64,000 nt of DNA, taken from Chryseobacterium paridis (lineage in GTDB: Bacteria; Bacteroidota; Bacteroidia; Flavobacteriales; Weeksellaceae). Location: NCBI RefSeq assembly GCF_016595215.1, contig NZ_JAENHK010000010.1, forward strand, positions 1,969,390 to 2,033,389, given 5' to 3'. Below the pieces are notes generated by a model. It saw only the letters and a list, made by a program, of their open reading frames with translations, had not been told where the DNA came from and searched no databases. Of the stretch, positions 35,080 through 43,573 are shown piece after piece (the stretch's first letter is position 1; each line of letters starts with the position of its first letter). Position numbers and translations under genes: made by a program.

Positions 35080-35709
35080 TTAAAATTTAAAATATATACT
35101 TGTTTCTATTGAAAAGGAATTAAAACCAGATGGAACTGCATTTTTCTGTAAAAGCCTAAAAGGCATATAAGATCCTTGTATCCCCAGTCCAAAATTATTC
35201 TTCCAAAATCTTATCCCTTGACCCATCCTTATGGATGCAATACTTCTTGTGTTTGTATCGACATATATCGTATTTCCATTGTCTTTTTCTGGCTTATCAC
35301 CAGGAATACCGTTACCACTAAAGAAAAGGTTATGCATACTAAGTTCACTCACCCATTCTAAGCTGTTACTCCGGACCGGATATTCTTTTACCATTCTTAA
35401 TCCTATGTTCAATAAAAATTCTTTAGATCTGACATGATAAAGTTCTCCGTTTTTACCATAATCAAAATCGTATATGCTTGTACTATGATAAAAATTTAAC
35501 CCGAATTCAAGATGAGCTTTATTTTCATCAATAGGAAACCTATGCCAGTAACCTACATATACACCAGGCATCTGGCTCTCTTTATAAGATGAAAAACTAA
35601 GAAAACTCCCCGCTTCGACCATTGATCTCCTCTCCTTCTTTGTCGATTCCGTAAGTACCTGTGCATGTAGATTGACTACCATTAATGCACAAAGAGCTAA
35701 AACTTTCAT
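35080..35709 (-). CDS. Hypothetical exported beta-barrel-like protein
   Basis: 209 residues with a short signal peptide (MKVLALCALMVVNLHAQ). Alternating hydrophobic strands (FLSFSSY, PGVYVGYWHRF, AHLEFGLNFYHS, EFLLNIGLRMV) and the end FSIETSIYFKF with terminal Phe suggest a small outer-membrane barrel. Family not recognised. Middle gene of a three-gene operon: 9 bases after the repeat protein gene and 12 bases before the phosphatidyltransferase gene. Confidence 0.72.
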   Translation of the reverse strand: MKVLALCALMVVNLHAQVLTESTKKERRSMVEAGSFLSFSSYKESQMPGVYVGYWHRFPIDENKAHLEFGLNFYHSTSIYDFDYGKNGELYHVRSKEFLLNIGLRMVKEYPVRSNSLEWVSELSMHNLFFSGNGIPGDKPEKDNGNTIYVDTNTRSIASIRMGQGIRFWKNNFGLGIQGSYMPFRLLQKNAVPSGFNSFSIETSIYFKF

Positions 35710-35718
35710 AGTACAGAT

Positions 35719-36384
35719 TTAAAAGTTGATAAAAGGCAGACTTCGTTTACCGTTCTTGTTCCAAAAACCTATCTGCAATCCTTTCATCTTACGGGATTTA
35801 TTAAACAAACCAACCTGCATCCCTCTTGCATCATGAGCTTTATTGTAAATGCCAATCTGTACTCCTTTTAGCTGATTCGCATCGTTGAATGCTGAAACAC
35901 TTATCCCATTTAGTTCTCCACTGCTTACTCCCAGACCAGAAATCAGTATTCCACTTCCTTTATCAATATCAGTAGACAAACCTCCTATTGAAAGGCCTTT
36001 CATAGTATGCCCATAATTATATAATGAAATAGTAATCCCATTATGGCTTGTACCTCTTCCATATCCGGCACCGGAAATAGTAAGACCATTTACCACAAGA
36101 TGGGGCATTGCATTCGTAGATTTTGAAGGGTCAAATAACATCCAGATCAAAACACCCACTGGGTTAGGTTCTAAATTAATTCCATTGATCTTCCTCACCC
36201 CTCCTTTATGATCATCAAAAGCATCGCCCATTCCGATAGCAATTCCATCTACTTCTTTGATATCTTTTTTCAAGGGAGTAAATGCAATTATTTTCGTTTT
36301 CGTTTCTAAAACTGCAATGCTATCCTGAGCGTATAATACGCTACTTGTAAAAGCACTGATTATAAAAAAAATGATTGTTTTCAT
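35719..36384 (-). CDS. Exported repeat protein, LA_2272 surface-repeat type
   Basis: 221 residues: signal peptide (MKTIIFFIISAFTSSVLYAQ), then repeats of about 20 residues with the pattern xxGhxhGhxNxxxxhxG, for example LKGVQIGIYNKAHDARG, MQVGLFNKSRKMKG and LQIGFWNKNGKRSLPFINF. This is the pattern of the LA_2272-type surface repeat found in Bacteroidota and Leptospira; its function is unknown. First gene of the operon. A TAATTTTG -7 box (36410-36417, minus) with TTG 20 bases upstream drives it, divergent from the HTH regulator gene. Confidence 0.75.
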   Translation of the reverse strand: MKTIIFFIISAFTSSVLYAQDSIAVLETKTKIIAFTPLKKDIKEVDGIAIGMGDAFDDHKGGVRKINGINLEPNPVGVLIWMLFDPSKSTNAMPHLVVNGLTISGAGYGRGTSHNGITISLYNYGHTMKGLSIGGLSTDIDKGSGILISGLGVSSGELNGISVSAFNDANQLKGVQIGIYNKAHDARGMQVGLFNKSRKMKGLQIGFWNKNGKRSLPFINF

Positions 36385-36409
36385 AGCTGATTACTTTAAA
36401 ATTACAATT

Positions 36410-36440
36410 CAAAATTATCAGCAGAACAGTCTAGTCTCAA
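36410..36440 (-). promoter_or_regulatory. Promoter of the surface-repeat operon
   Basis: TAATTTTG (36410-36417) and TTG (36438-36440) separated by 20 bases on the minus strand, 25 bases before the ATG. Confidence 0.5.
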
Positions 36441-36465
36441 TGTGAAAAGGAATTAAAAAAAATAC

Positions 36466-36487
36466 TACATTTGTGAAAATCACAAAT
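36466..36487 (+). promoter_or_regulatory. -7 element with palindromic operator, HTH/AraC pair
   Basis: TACATTTG (36466-36473) is a -7 box. It overlaps a perfect inverted repeat, ATTTGTGA-AAA-TCACAAAT (36469-36487), which ends one base before the ATG at 36489. A repressor bound here would block the promoter; autoregulation by the encoded HTH protein is the simplest reading. Confidence 0.55.
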
Positions 36488-36488
36488 T

Positions 36489-37415
36489 ATGCATCAGGAA
36501 GCATTACTAAAGGAGATCCGAAGAAAAATAGGCGATCGCTCATTGAATGATGAGATCGCCAATATTCTGAATATAAGTTATGATGCAGCTCATAGGAGAA
36601 CTTCTTTAAAAGCTAAATTTAGTTTTGAGGAGGCATTGGAACTGGCTAAGCACTATCAGATTTCTTTGGACCAGTTTTTAGGAACTGAGAACCAACTGGT
36701 CGTAAGAAGAACACAGCCGGTACGAACCACAGAAGATTTGTTAAACTATTTTGAAAACTCGCTTAAGATTCTCGATGTTTTCCACAACATTACCAATTCC
36801 CAGGTTTTTTATTCTGCAAAGGACATCCCATTTTTCTATACGATTTCAGATTCTATTTTATCCCGCTTTAAATTTTATGTATGGATGAATTTATTAAATC
36901 AGGATCAGTTTCTGAGCCCGTTTAATGAATTCAAAATGGAGTACCATTCTCCCAAAAATGAGATGCTGATCGAATTGTATGAAAAACAAAATGTCACAGA
37001 AATCTGGAATGACACCACAATCATGAGCGCTTTAAGACAAATTTCTTTTTACTCCGAAATTGGATTATTAAAAAAAGAAGAAGCTATTCTGATCCTGGAA
37101 GACCTCAAAAAACTCTTAGAAGATTTAGAAAACAAAACCCTTCAAAAATCAAATTTCCAAATATTTGCTAATGATTTAGTAATTTTAAACAATAGTATTT
37201 TATTTAAGAATGATCAACAGTGCTCTTTCTTTGTTCCGTTCAGTATGTTTGGATATATGATGACCAATGACAAGATGACTTGCCAGGACTCATTAAGTTA
37301 CTTTGAGCATCAGATTAAAAATTCCAGATCACTGAACACTTCAGGAAACAGAGATAGAAAAATGTTCTTTAATACGATGTATCAGCAAATTGAAAATTTA
37401 AAGGAAAAATTATAA
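36489..37415 (+). CDS. Helix-turn-helix (XRE-like) transcriptional regulator
   Basis: 308 residues. The first 65 form a lambda-repressor-like HTH (LNDEIANILNISYDAAHRRTSLKAKFSFEEALELAKHY), in which the YDAAHRR helix is the likely recognition helix. The remaining 240 residues are helical, without a recognised ligand domain. It diverges from the surface-repeat operon and overlaps the start of an AraC gene by one base (TAATG). An exact palindrome over its promoter suggests autoregulation. Targets are unknown. Confidence 0.78.
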   Translation: MHQEALLKEIRRKIGDRSLNDEIANILNISYDAAHRRTSLKAKFSFEEALELAKHYQISLDQFLGTENQLVVRRTQPVRTTEDLLNYFENSLKILDVFHNITNSQVFYSAKDIPFFYTISDSILSRFKFYVWMNLLNQDQFLSPFNEFKMEYHSPKNEMLIELYEKQNVTEIWNDTTIMSALRQISFYSEIGLLKKEEAILILEDLKKLLEDLENKTLQKSNFQIFANDLVILNNSILFKNDQQCSFFVPFSMFGYMMTNDKMTCQDSLSYFEHQIKNSRSLNTSGNRDRKMFFNTMYQQIENLKEKL

Positions 37416-38218
37416 TGGACCCACTTCGTAATGGTGAATTTTTTGGACAAACCAATGAAACCCTTGATTTCGGAGGGCTCACCTTTACGGATACAGAGTA
37501 CACTCATTCTTATGTGGATTGGCATTATCATGAAAATGCCTATTTTACATTTCTTCTTCAAGGAAATGTTACCGAAGGAAATAAAAAAGAGGTCTATGAA
37601 TGCACTCCAGGAACACTTTTATACCATTGTTGGGAAGATTCTCACTACAATATAAAACCAGATGTATTTACTCGAGGTTTTCACATTGAAGTTTCAAAAG
37701 ATTGGTTTGAGAATCATGAAATTTTAAAGGACAGTATTGAAGGAAGCATTAATATTAAAGATCCCGCTATAAAGCTTCTTACTTATCAGATCTTTAAAGA
37801 AACAAAGCTAAACGACTTTCATACTGAATTATCAGTTCACCAGTTATTATTGTGTATTTTCAATCAAACAAATAAACACTCTCAAAATCCGGAAAAAAAT
37901 CCGGTTTGGGTTCGAAGGATCAATGAATTATTACATGAAAGTTTTACTGAAAAGCTAAATCTTACACAACTTGCCCAAATTTTAGATATCCATCCAATGC
38001 ATCTTAGCAGGGATTTTCATAAGTATTTCCAATGCAATCTGGGAGAATATATCAGAAAATTGAAAGTCAATAAATCACTTGATTTTCTTCATAACAACAA
38101 TGAATCTCTAACAGATATAGCACTGGAATGTGGATTTTCTGACCAAAGTCATTTCATCCGTTGTTTCAGAGAAAATATAGGCATTACACCTTTAAAATAT
38201 AGAAATTTGCTAAAATAG
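37415..38218 (+). CDS. AraC family transcriptional regulator
   Basis: 267 residues. A cupin-like N-terminal sensor (DWHYHENAYFTFLLQGNV, TPGTLLYH) is followed by the double HTH AraC domain (LAQILDIHPMHLSRDFHKYF and DIALECGFSDQSHFIRCFRENIG). Its ATG overlaps the stop of the HTH regulator gene (TAATG), so translation is coupled. The pair probably controls the divergent surface operon or a distant target; the ligand is unknown. Confidence 0.88.
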   Translation: MDPLRNGEFFGQTNETLDFGGLTFTDTEYTHSYVDWHYHENAYFTFLLQGNVTEGNKKEVYECTPGTLLYHCWEDSHYNIKPDVFTRGFHIEVSKDWFENHEILKDSIEGSINIKDPAIKLLTYQIFKETKLNDFHTELSVHQLLLCIFNQTNKHSQNPEKNPVWVRRINELLHESFTEKLNLTQLAQILDIHPMHLSRDFHKYFQCNLGEYIRKLKVNKSLDFLHNNNESLTDIALECGFSDQSHFIRCFRENIGITPLKYRNLLK

Positions 38219-38223
38219 TATAG

Positions 38224-38252
38224 TAATAAAAAGAGAAGTAAACTCTTTATTA
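38224..38252. terminator. Weak bidirectional terminator between AraC and rimM
   Basis: TAATAAAAAGAG pairs with CTCTTTATTA with one bulge, between two convergent genes. The stem is AT-rich, so support is modest. Confidence 0.4.
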
Positions 38253-38792
38253 TTCGTCTTTTTTAGAAGGAACTAAAAAGACATCAATAAGACCTTCAGG
38301 CAATTGCATTTTAATGAATCTTTCGTCTCTATTCACTTCAATAATCCAGTCTTTGATAATAGGAATTACCACTTCCTTCCCATCTAAATTGGTTACAAAA
38401 TAGTTCTGAGCAGTCTGATCATTAATGGATCTGATAACACCACAGTTATTATCATTTTCATCAAGAATATCAAAACCTACTACTTCGTGGTAATAAAATT
38501 GTTTTCCGGAAAGTTTTGGCAATGAAGCCAACGGCAGATAGACACTTTTCCCTAAAGATTGATCTACCAGCGCTTCGGAAGAATTTTTAAATGCAATATT
38601 CAAAGCATCTAATTTACTCCAGGATGATTTTGCAATAAAAAAAGGAACCAATAATCCGTTGATTTCAACGAATATTGATTCCAGTTTATTGTAAAGTTCG
38701 GGTTGATCGGTATCCAATTTAAGGATAACATTTCCCGCAAGGCCGTGTCTGCGTGTGATTTTACCTAAAAAGTAGCAATCTTCTTTACGCAT
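38250..38792 (-). CDS. rimM: 16S rRNA processing protein RimM
   Basis: 180 residues. N-terminal RimM barrel (YFLGKITRRHGLAGNVILKL) and a C-terminal PRC barrel with FYYHEVVGFDILDEN. Binds S19 in the 30S head during assembly. It lies 12 bases after rpsP in the same direction, the usual rpsP-rimM order; trmD and rplS do not follow here. Confidence 0.93.
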   Translation of the reverse strand: MRKEDCYFLGKITRRHGLAGNVILKLDTDQPELYNKLESIFVEINGLLVPFFIAKSSWSKLDALNIAFKNSSEALVDQSLGKSVYLPLASLPKLSGKQFYYHEVVGFDILDENDNNCGVIRSINDQTAQNYFVTNLDGKEVVIPIIKDWIIEVNRDERFIKMQLPEGLIDVFLVPSKKDE

Positions 38793-38804
38793 ACCGGTTG
38801 TTTC

Positions 38805-39377
38805 TTAAGCTTCAGTGTTTTCTTCAGTTTCAGCAGCAGGAGCTTCTCCTTCTGTAGTTTCTTCAGCAACAACTTCCTCAGCAACTGGTGCGTTAGCAGC
38901 CTCTTCAGCAGCTTTAGCATCAGCCTCAGCTTGTGCAGCAGCAGCAAGTCTAGCTTCGTTTACTTTTACTTCAGCTTCTAAAGCAGCTTTTTTAGCATCA
39001 GCCTGAGCTTTAGATAAACCTTCTACTTTCCCTTGTACTTTTTGTTCTTTAGCATCTACCCAAGCAGCAAATCTTTTTTCAGCCTCAGCCTCATCAAAAG
39101 CTCCTTTAGCAACACCACCTTGTAAGTGTTTTTTGTAAAGTGCACCTTTGTAAGAAAGGATAGCTCTTGCAGTATCAGTTGGTTGAGCACCGTTGTTTAA
39201 CCACTTCACAGCAGAATCAACGTTCAAATCAATAGTTGCAGGGTTAGTAATTGGGTTGTAAGTACCTAGTTTCTCGATGAATCTACCATCTCTTCTAGCT
39301 CTAGCATCTGCAACCACGATGTGGAAAAAAGGTTTTCCTTTTTTACCGTGTCTTTGTAATCTGATTTTTACTGACAT
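38805..39377 (-). CDS. rpsP: 30S ribosomal protein S16 with long C-terminal extension
   Basis: The first 80-90 residues are ordinary S16 (SVKIRLQRHGKKGKPFFHIVVADARARRDGRFIEKLGTYNP, split by conserved KxGxPxY-type turns; FGxY-like end). The protein has 190 residues because of a 100-residue tail rich in Ala, Glu, Lys, ending in an acidic stretch (VAEEVVAEETTEGEAPA). Such tails occur in other flavobacterial S16 proteins as far as I recall; their role is unknown. The promoter is one of the best in the window: TATCTTTG with TTG 19 bases upstream. Confidence 0.94.
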   Translation of the reverse strand: MSVKIRLQRHGKKGKPFFHIVVADARARRDGRFIEKLGTYNPITNPATIDLNVDSAVKWLNNGAQPTDTARAILSYKGALYKKHLQGGVAKGAFDEAEAEKRFAAWVDAKEQKVQGKVEGLSKAQADAKKAALEAEVKVNEARLAAAAQAEADAKAAEEAANAPVAEEVVAEETTEGEAPAAETEENTEA

Positions 39378-39425
39378 AATGTTTGAATTTTAAGGGAACT
39401 CGTCCCAGTTAAATATTTAAGTGTG

Positions 39426-39455
39426 CAAAGATAAATAAAATTTCCAATGTATCAA
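39426..39455 (-). promoter_or_regulatory. Promoter of rpsP-rimM
   Basis: TATCTTTG (39426-39433) and TTG (39453-39455) with a 19-base spacer on the minus strand, 48 bases before the rpsP ATG. Confidence 0.65.
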
Positions 39456-39605
39456 TAAAAATGTTATAATTTATCAAGATAGTTATGGAACAATGACAAA
39501 AAAAGACAGATATTATAGTAAGCTAAACAACCAGTTGAACGACTATTTTTTTATATCAATTATTTCTAATATTTTTTAAGATATTTGGGCCTTAAAAATC
39601 TCCAT

Positions 39606-41225
39606 ATGATGAAAAATGTATTCGTAATTATAGCAATTTTCTTTTGCTTTCAGGCATTCGCACAAACTAAAGAAGAGAAAATAAGTCAATTAATTAATTC
39701 TTATAACCAACAAACCCGTTTTAATGGTAGTGTTTTAGTTGCACAAAAAGGGAAAATATTATTTGAGAAAAGCTATGGTATCAAAAACTTCCAAACACAG
39801 GAAAAAAACACTAATCAAAGTATCTACAGAATATACTCTACAACAAAGTCATTTACTGCCACTACAATTTTACTATTAAATGACATGGGAAAATTATCCT
39901 TACACGATAAATTAACAAAGTATTTTCCTAACTTTCCAAAAGGAGACAGCATTACTATTGAACAATTATTAACCCACACCTCCGGAATTCAGAATAATAC
40001 CAATCCTGAAGATACAAAAGATGAGAAAACATTTCTAAATTTTATAAAAGCTCAACCCCTGGATTTTTCTCCTGGCAGCCAATGGAATTACAGTAATTCC
40101 AACTATTATTTATTAGGATATATCATCAACAAGACTGCTGGAATGTCTTACCAGAAAGCTATTCAAAAGTACATTCTCAATCCTTTGAAAATGTCCAATA
40201 CAGGTTTTGGTTTTAACGAATTAAAAAATAAAAACAAAACAACAGGGTATGAATTTTTATCAAAAAACAATTTTAAAGAAGGTGTAGCCTATAACAAGTA
40301 TGATCATCCTCATGCTGCAGGAGCAATGTACTCTACGGTAGAGGATTTGTATAAATACGAGGAAGGACTTAAGAGTTATAAAATTCTGAAAAAAGAAACT
40401 TTAGAAAAAGCACAAAAACCATTTCATAATTACAATTATGGTTATGGTTGGGATATGTCTCCGATAAAAGGAAAAGAAACTGTTGGGCATGATGGCGCCG
40501 GCCCTGGATTCGTTTCGAGATTCTTTACAATTCCACAAGACAACATTAGCATTATCGTATTAAGTAATCTGCGGGATGAAAGCCTTTATCCAATGCCAAA
40601 CAAAATAGTCTCTATTTTTTATAACCTGCCCTATGAGGTTCCTACCCATATTAAAATTGATACCAACAAGCTAAATCAATTAAAAGGAATTTACAATACC
40701 CCGGATTCTAATTTTTATATTTCTGTTAATGATGGTATAGTTAATCTTGTTGAATCTAGTACAAGAAACTTTAAGATTTTTTTTCCGGAAAATGATAGGA
40801 AGTTTTATACTGAAAATAATGATGGGGACAAAATTCGATTTGAATTTGAATCTGATAAAGACGGAAAAGTCAATTTATTAAAAATAACCTCTCCAGATGG
40901 GAAAATCACAGAAGCTAAAAAGATTAGTGATTCTTTTTCTTGGGGAATTACGGGAAGTGCTACTCCAAACGGATGGGAAGGACCAGATATAAAATTAATT
41001 TCTGAAAATGGGAACAATACTGTTTTGAAAGCTCAAAATATCCTTTTGAAATCAGGTGAAATAAAGTTCAGAAGTAATGACGAGTGGGCTCTGGATATGG
41101 GTATCAACGAAAATGGATACCTTGTAGAACGTGGTAATAACATACAAGTACAAGCCGGAACTTATGATATAATTTTGGATATGACCAATGAAATTAATCC
41201 TACCTATCAGGTGATTAAAAAATAA
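39606..41225 (+). CDS. Exported serine hydrolase, class C beta-lactamase/PBP fold
   Basis: 539 or 540 residues; the start is the ATG pair at 39606/39609 that begins a signal peptide (MMKNVFVIIAIFFCFQAFAQ). A TTG at 39585 in the same frame is rejected. Catalytic motifs of the serine beta-lactamase-like family: S78-T-T-K81 (SxxK), Y162-S-N (YxN) and HDGAG (HxG type). The last 190 residues, after the catalytic domain, are beta-rich and end in a domain with ATPNGWEGPD and YDIILDMTNEINPTYQV, a SusE/CBM-like strand pattern. It is more likely a peptidase or esterase than a true lactamase. Confidence 0.85.
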   Translation: MMKNVFVIIAIFFCFQAFAQTKEEKISQLINSYNQQTRFNGSVLVAQKGKILFEKSYGIKNFQTQEKNTNQSIYRIYSTTKSFTATTILLLNDMGKLSLHDKLTKYFPNFPKGDSITIEQLLTHTSGIQNNTNPEDTKDEKTFLNFIKAQPLDFSPGSQWNYSNSNYYLLGYIINKTAGMSYQKAIQKYILNPLKMSNTGFGFNELKNKNKTTGYEFLSKNNFKEGVAYNKYDHPHAAGAMYSTVEDLYKYEEGLKSYKILKKETLEKAQKPFHNYNYGYGWDMSPIKGKETVGHDGAGPGFVSRFFTIPQDNISIIVLSNLRDESLYPMPNKIVSIFYNLPYEVPTHIKIDTNKLNQLKGIYNTPDSNFYISVNDGIVNLVESSTRNFKIFFPENDRKFYTENNDGDKIRFEFESDKDGKVNLLKITSPDGKITEAKKISDSFSWGITGSATPNGWEGPDIKLISENGNNTVLKAQNILLKSGEIKFRSNDEWALDMGINENGYLVERGNNIQVQAGTYDIILDMTNEINPTYQVIKK

Positions 41226-41263
41226 CTTCCTGCAGTAGAATTAATTTCACAGGCATTATTAAC

Positions 41264-41776
41264 TTAATCCTGTCTTCCCATATAAAAAAGCCCTAAACAT
41301 CTTTGGTTTTCTTCTATGGTTAAAGAATCTTTCAGGTGATTGACAATTCCCGGAGAACTCCAATAACACCCTATTTCATTGGCTGTACAAGTAAGATACA
41401 TATTCTGTACAGCCATTGAAACAGCTGCTATTTCCTCCCATTCCGGAACCATTCCACTGAAGTTGACCACTATGGAAACGACAACATCAGCTTTATTGAT
41501 TTTAAAGCCTATATCATCATATTTTTTCTGTAAGAATGTTTGTTCGGGTTGGGTTACTTTATAAATACTCTGCATTTCTACAGCTAGCTGAGCCTTATCT
41601 TCTCCTTTGAAGGTTTTAAAACGCCAGGGTTTTGTACGTTTATGGTTAGGAGCTAATGTTGCGGAATGCAAAATCTCATCAAGGATGTCCTGAGAGATTT
41701 CTGTTTCGGTATAATCTTTAGGGAAAATACTTCTTCTTTGTTCTATGATTTCTTTTAGAATTTCTGCTTTGTTCAT
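41264..41776 (-). CDS. Nitroreductase family protein
   Basis: 170 residues from the ATG at 41776. FMN-dependent nitroreductase fold: EQRRSIFPKDY (FMN phosphate contact), LHSATLAPNHKRTKPWRF (A-P-N-H-x-x-T-x-P-W), AVSMAVQNMYLTCTANEIGCYWSS. Reduces nitro or quinone compounds with NAD(P)H in the cytoplasm. A longer frame reaches 41836 but passes through the -7 box TAATTTTG (41782-41789, minus), only 5 bases before the chosen ATG, which suggests a leaderless transcript. Confidence 0.88.
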   Translation of the reverse strand: MNKAEILKEIIEQRRSIFPKDYTETEISQDILDEILHSATLAPNHKRTKPWRFKTFKGEDKAQLAVEMQSIYKVTQPEQTFLQKKYDDIGFKINKADVVVSIVVNFSGMVPEWEEIAAVSMAVQNMYLTCTANEIGCYWSSPGIVNHLKDSLTIEENQRCLGLFYMGRQD

Positions 41777-41947
41777 AGAGGCAAAATTACGAAAAAGTTG
41801 ATGTGGGACGATTGATAATAAGCAGTTTCTTTTCAATTATAATTATTGATTTCTCTTATTCAATAATCACAGGAGATTGAGCGCTCGTTTGTAATCATGA
41901 ATACATGAATACATTGTACATTTTACATTTTATCACATTTTACAACA

Positions 41948-42397
41948 TCACAGTACTTCTACAATTTCCTGATGAATATTATTCAGAGTAAAAGCGTCGC
42001 CTGGTTTCATCCCCATCATTTTCTTAGCCATTGGGCTTTCCGGTGAAATGGCATAAAAACGGTCTCCTTCAAAAAAGAACTCGCCCAACGAAACTGAAAT
42101 ATAGAACCTTGCTTTATTAGTAATAACTAAAGAGCCTAACTGTACTCTTTCAGTGGTATTATTTAAAACTTTTGACATGTTTCTCTTAAGGTCATTAAGG
42201 GCACCCAGTTGTTTTTGCATCTGATAAATTTCTTCCTGCATTTCCTCTCGCATACTATCATATTTTGGTGTCTTCTTAATATCGCGGCTCGCATCTAAAG
42301 TGAATTCTATAAAGTTTTTTAGTTTCTCAATTTTTTCGGCGATCACGTTTTTAACATAATTTCTTATGTCACTTTTCTCAAATACGATCTTCTCCAT
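41948..42397 (-). CDS. GreA/GreB-type transcription factor domain protein
   Basis: 149 residues. An N-terminal coiled coil (about 10-80; IAEKIEKLKNFIEFTLD, YDSMREEMQEEIYQMQKQLGALNDLKRN) leads to a C-terminal FKBP-like Gre domain (VQLGSLVITNKARFYISVS, ISPESPMAKKMMGMKPGDAFTLN). Gre factors enter the RNA polymerase secondary channel; true GreA has an acidic tip in the coiled coil, not obvious here, so this is a GreA-related factor rather than certain GreA. Confidence 0.82.
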   Translation of the reverse strand: MEKIVFEKSDIRNYVKNVIAEKIEKLKNFIEFTLDASRDIKKTPKYDSMREEMQEEIYQMQKQLGALNDLKRNMSKVLNNTTERVQLGSLVITNKARFYISVSLGEFFFEGDRFYAISPESPMAKKMMGMKPGDAFTLNNIHQEIVEVL

Positions 42398-42437
42398 AAA
42401 TCTAATCTTTACATAAAGATAATATTTTTTTAAATAA

Positions 42438-42445
42438 TATATTTG
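42438..42445 (+). promoter_or_regulatory. -7 element of the DUF805 gene
   Basis: TATATTTG lies 21 bases before the ATG at 42467; no good TTG at the proper distance. Confidence 0.45.
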
Positions 42446-42466
42446 CCTTCGAAAAAATTAAAAACC

Positions 42467-42823
42467 ATGTTTAAAAATCCATTCTCATTTGAAGGAAGGA
42501 TAAGACGTACGGAGTATGGATTATCTTATCTTATTTATGTCGCTATTGCATTACCATTTAGAATATTGGGAGAAATTACCGATTCTCTAGCTGTAGCTAT
42601 TATCTTTTTAGCTCTTCTCCTACCTGTTATATGGTTCATGATTGCTCAAGGAGCTAAAAGATGTCACGACAGAGGAAATTCGGGATGGTATCAGATTATC
42701 CCTTTTTACAGTCTATGGATGCTTTTTGCTGACAGCGATCCTGGTCCAAATGAATATGGACCCAACCCAAAAGGAGTTGGAAACTATCAATCCATCAACG
42801 AAATTGGCAAAAAAGAATACTAA
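42467..42823 (+). CDS. DUF805 membrane protein
   Basis: 118 residues from the ATG at 42467 (an upstream TTG at 42443 overlaps the promoter box and is rejected). The start FSFEGRIRRTEYGLS (F-x-G-R-x-x-R-x-E-Y/F) and the central AQGAKRCHDRGNSGWYQIIP (R-x-H-D-x-G-x-S-G-W) are the two DUF805 signatures. Three or four TM helices, C-terminal GPNEYGPNPKG. Function unknown. Confidence 0.88.
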   Translation: MFKNPFSFEGRIRRTEYGLSYLIYVAIALPFRILGEITDSLAVAIIFLALLLPVIWFMIAQGAKRCHDRGNSGWYQIIPFYSLWMLFADSDPGPNEYGPNPKGVGNYQSINEIGKKEY

Positions 42824-42824
42824 A

Positions 42825-42856
42825 TAAAAAAGCCCTGCTGACGCAGGGCTTTTACT
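42825..42856. terminator. Bidirectional terminator between DUF805 and SRPBCC genes
   Basis: AGCCCTGC (42831-42838) pairs with GCAGGGCT (42843-42850), with A/T tracts on both sides, between convergent genes. Confidence 0.9.
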
Positions 42857-42857
42857 T

Positions 42858-43388
42858 TTATTTTTCCGATAACTTCTTAAGCTCACCAAGTCCCTCATCA
42901 AATGTTTTACCCATCTGGCTATCCATCATAGGCTTCATCAACTTCATCATGGTATTGAGTTCATTATCCATAGTCCAGGTTACTTTAGTCCCATTTCCTT
43001 CAGGAGTCAGAATGAAATTAGCAACTGCCTTACCATCAAAAGGCTGTATAAAATGGAGATCACTGGTCATTTTTTCATTTGGCACTATCGCAGTCACTGT
43101 CTGAACACCCTCACCTACATCTTTATTTCCCTTCCATGTATAAGAATCGCCAACTTCACCACTTGTTCCGGAATACGTAATGACAATATTTTTATCCATT
43201 TTCGCAAAAGGGTTCCATGTATTGAAAGCTTTTGTAGACCCTACATGCTCCCACACTTTCTCTTTTGGTGCATTAATAACCACAGATCTTTCAAAATGAT
43301 AATCTTTACTGAAAGCCAACATGGCAAATACTGCGTATAAGAGCACAAGTACGATAATGATTCCTAAAATTTTCAAAATTGTTTTCAT
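42858..43388 (-). CDS. SRPBCC (START-like) family protein, membrane-anchored
   Basis: 176 residues. One N-terminal TM helix (about 3-25), then the SRPBCC fold: FERSVVINAPKEKVWEHVGSTKAFNTWNPFAKMD, SGEVGDSYTWKGN, VTAIVPNEKM, VANFILTPEGNGTKVTWTMD. Binds a hydrophobic ligand in the family; no ligand known. A TAATTTTG -7 box (43413-43420, minus) lies 24 bases before the ATG. Confidence 0.85.
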   Translation of the reverse strand: MKTILKILGIIIVLVLLYAVFAMLAFSKDYHFERSVVINAPKEKVWEHVGSTKAFNTWNPFAKMDKNIVITYSGTSGEVGDSYTWKGNKDVGEGVQTVTAIVPNEKMTSDLHFIQPFDGKAVANFILTPEGNGTKVTWTMDNELNTMMKLMKPMMDSQMGKTFDEGLGELKKLSEK

Positions 43389-43479
43389 AGTTTTTATATT
43401 TTAATGTTAAGCCAAAATTATAGATTCCGATTATAATCCTTCTTTTCCTATGACAAGATTAGTATATTACGTTACTTTT

Positions 43480-43512
43480 TTGTCACAACCGATCATTAAG
43501 GCATTATTTTTG
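43480..43512 (+). promoter_or_regulatory. Promoter of the M3 peptidase gene
   Basis: TATTTTTG (43505-43512) with TTG (43480-43482) 22 bases upstream, 61 bases before the ATG. Confidence 0.45.
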
Positions 43513-43573
43513 AGGATTTCATGCTTTATCAATTTTCACATCAATTAAATTTACATCAATAAAAAATAGAAAA

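Noticed and set aside
38765..38947. Leu/Lys-rich 60-aa ORF inside rpsP
   Set aside because: Frame shadow of the Ala/Glu-rich S16 tail; the leucine runs come from repeated GCW/GAA codons read out of frame.
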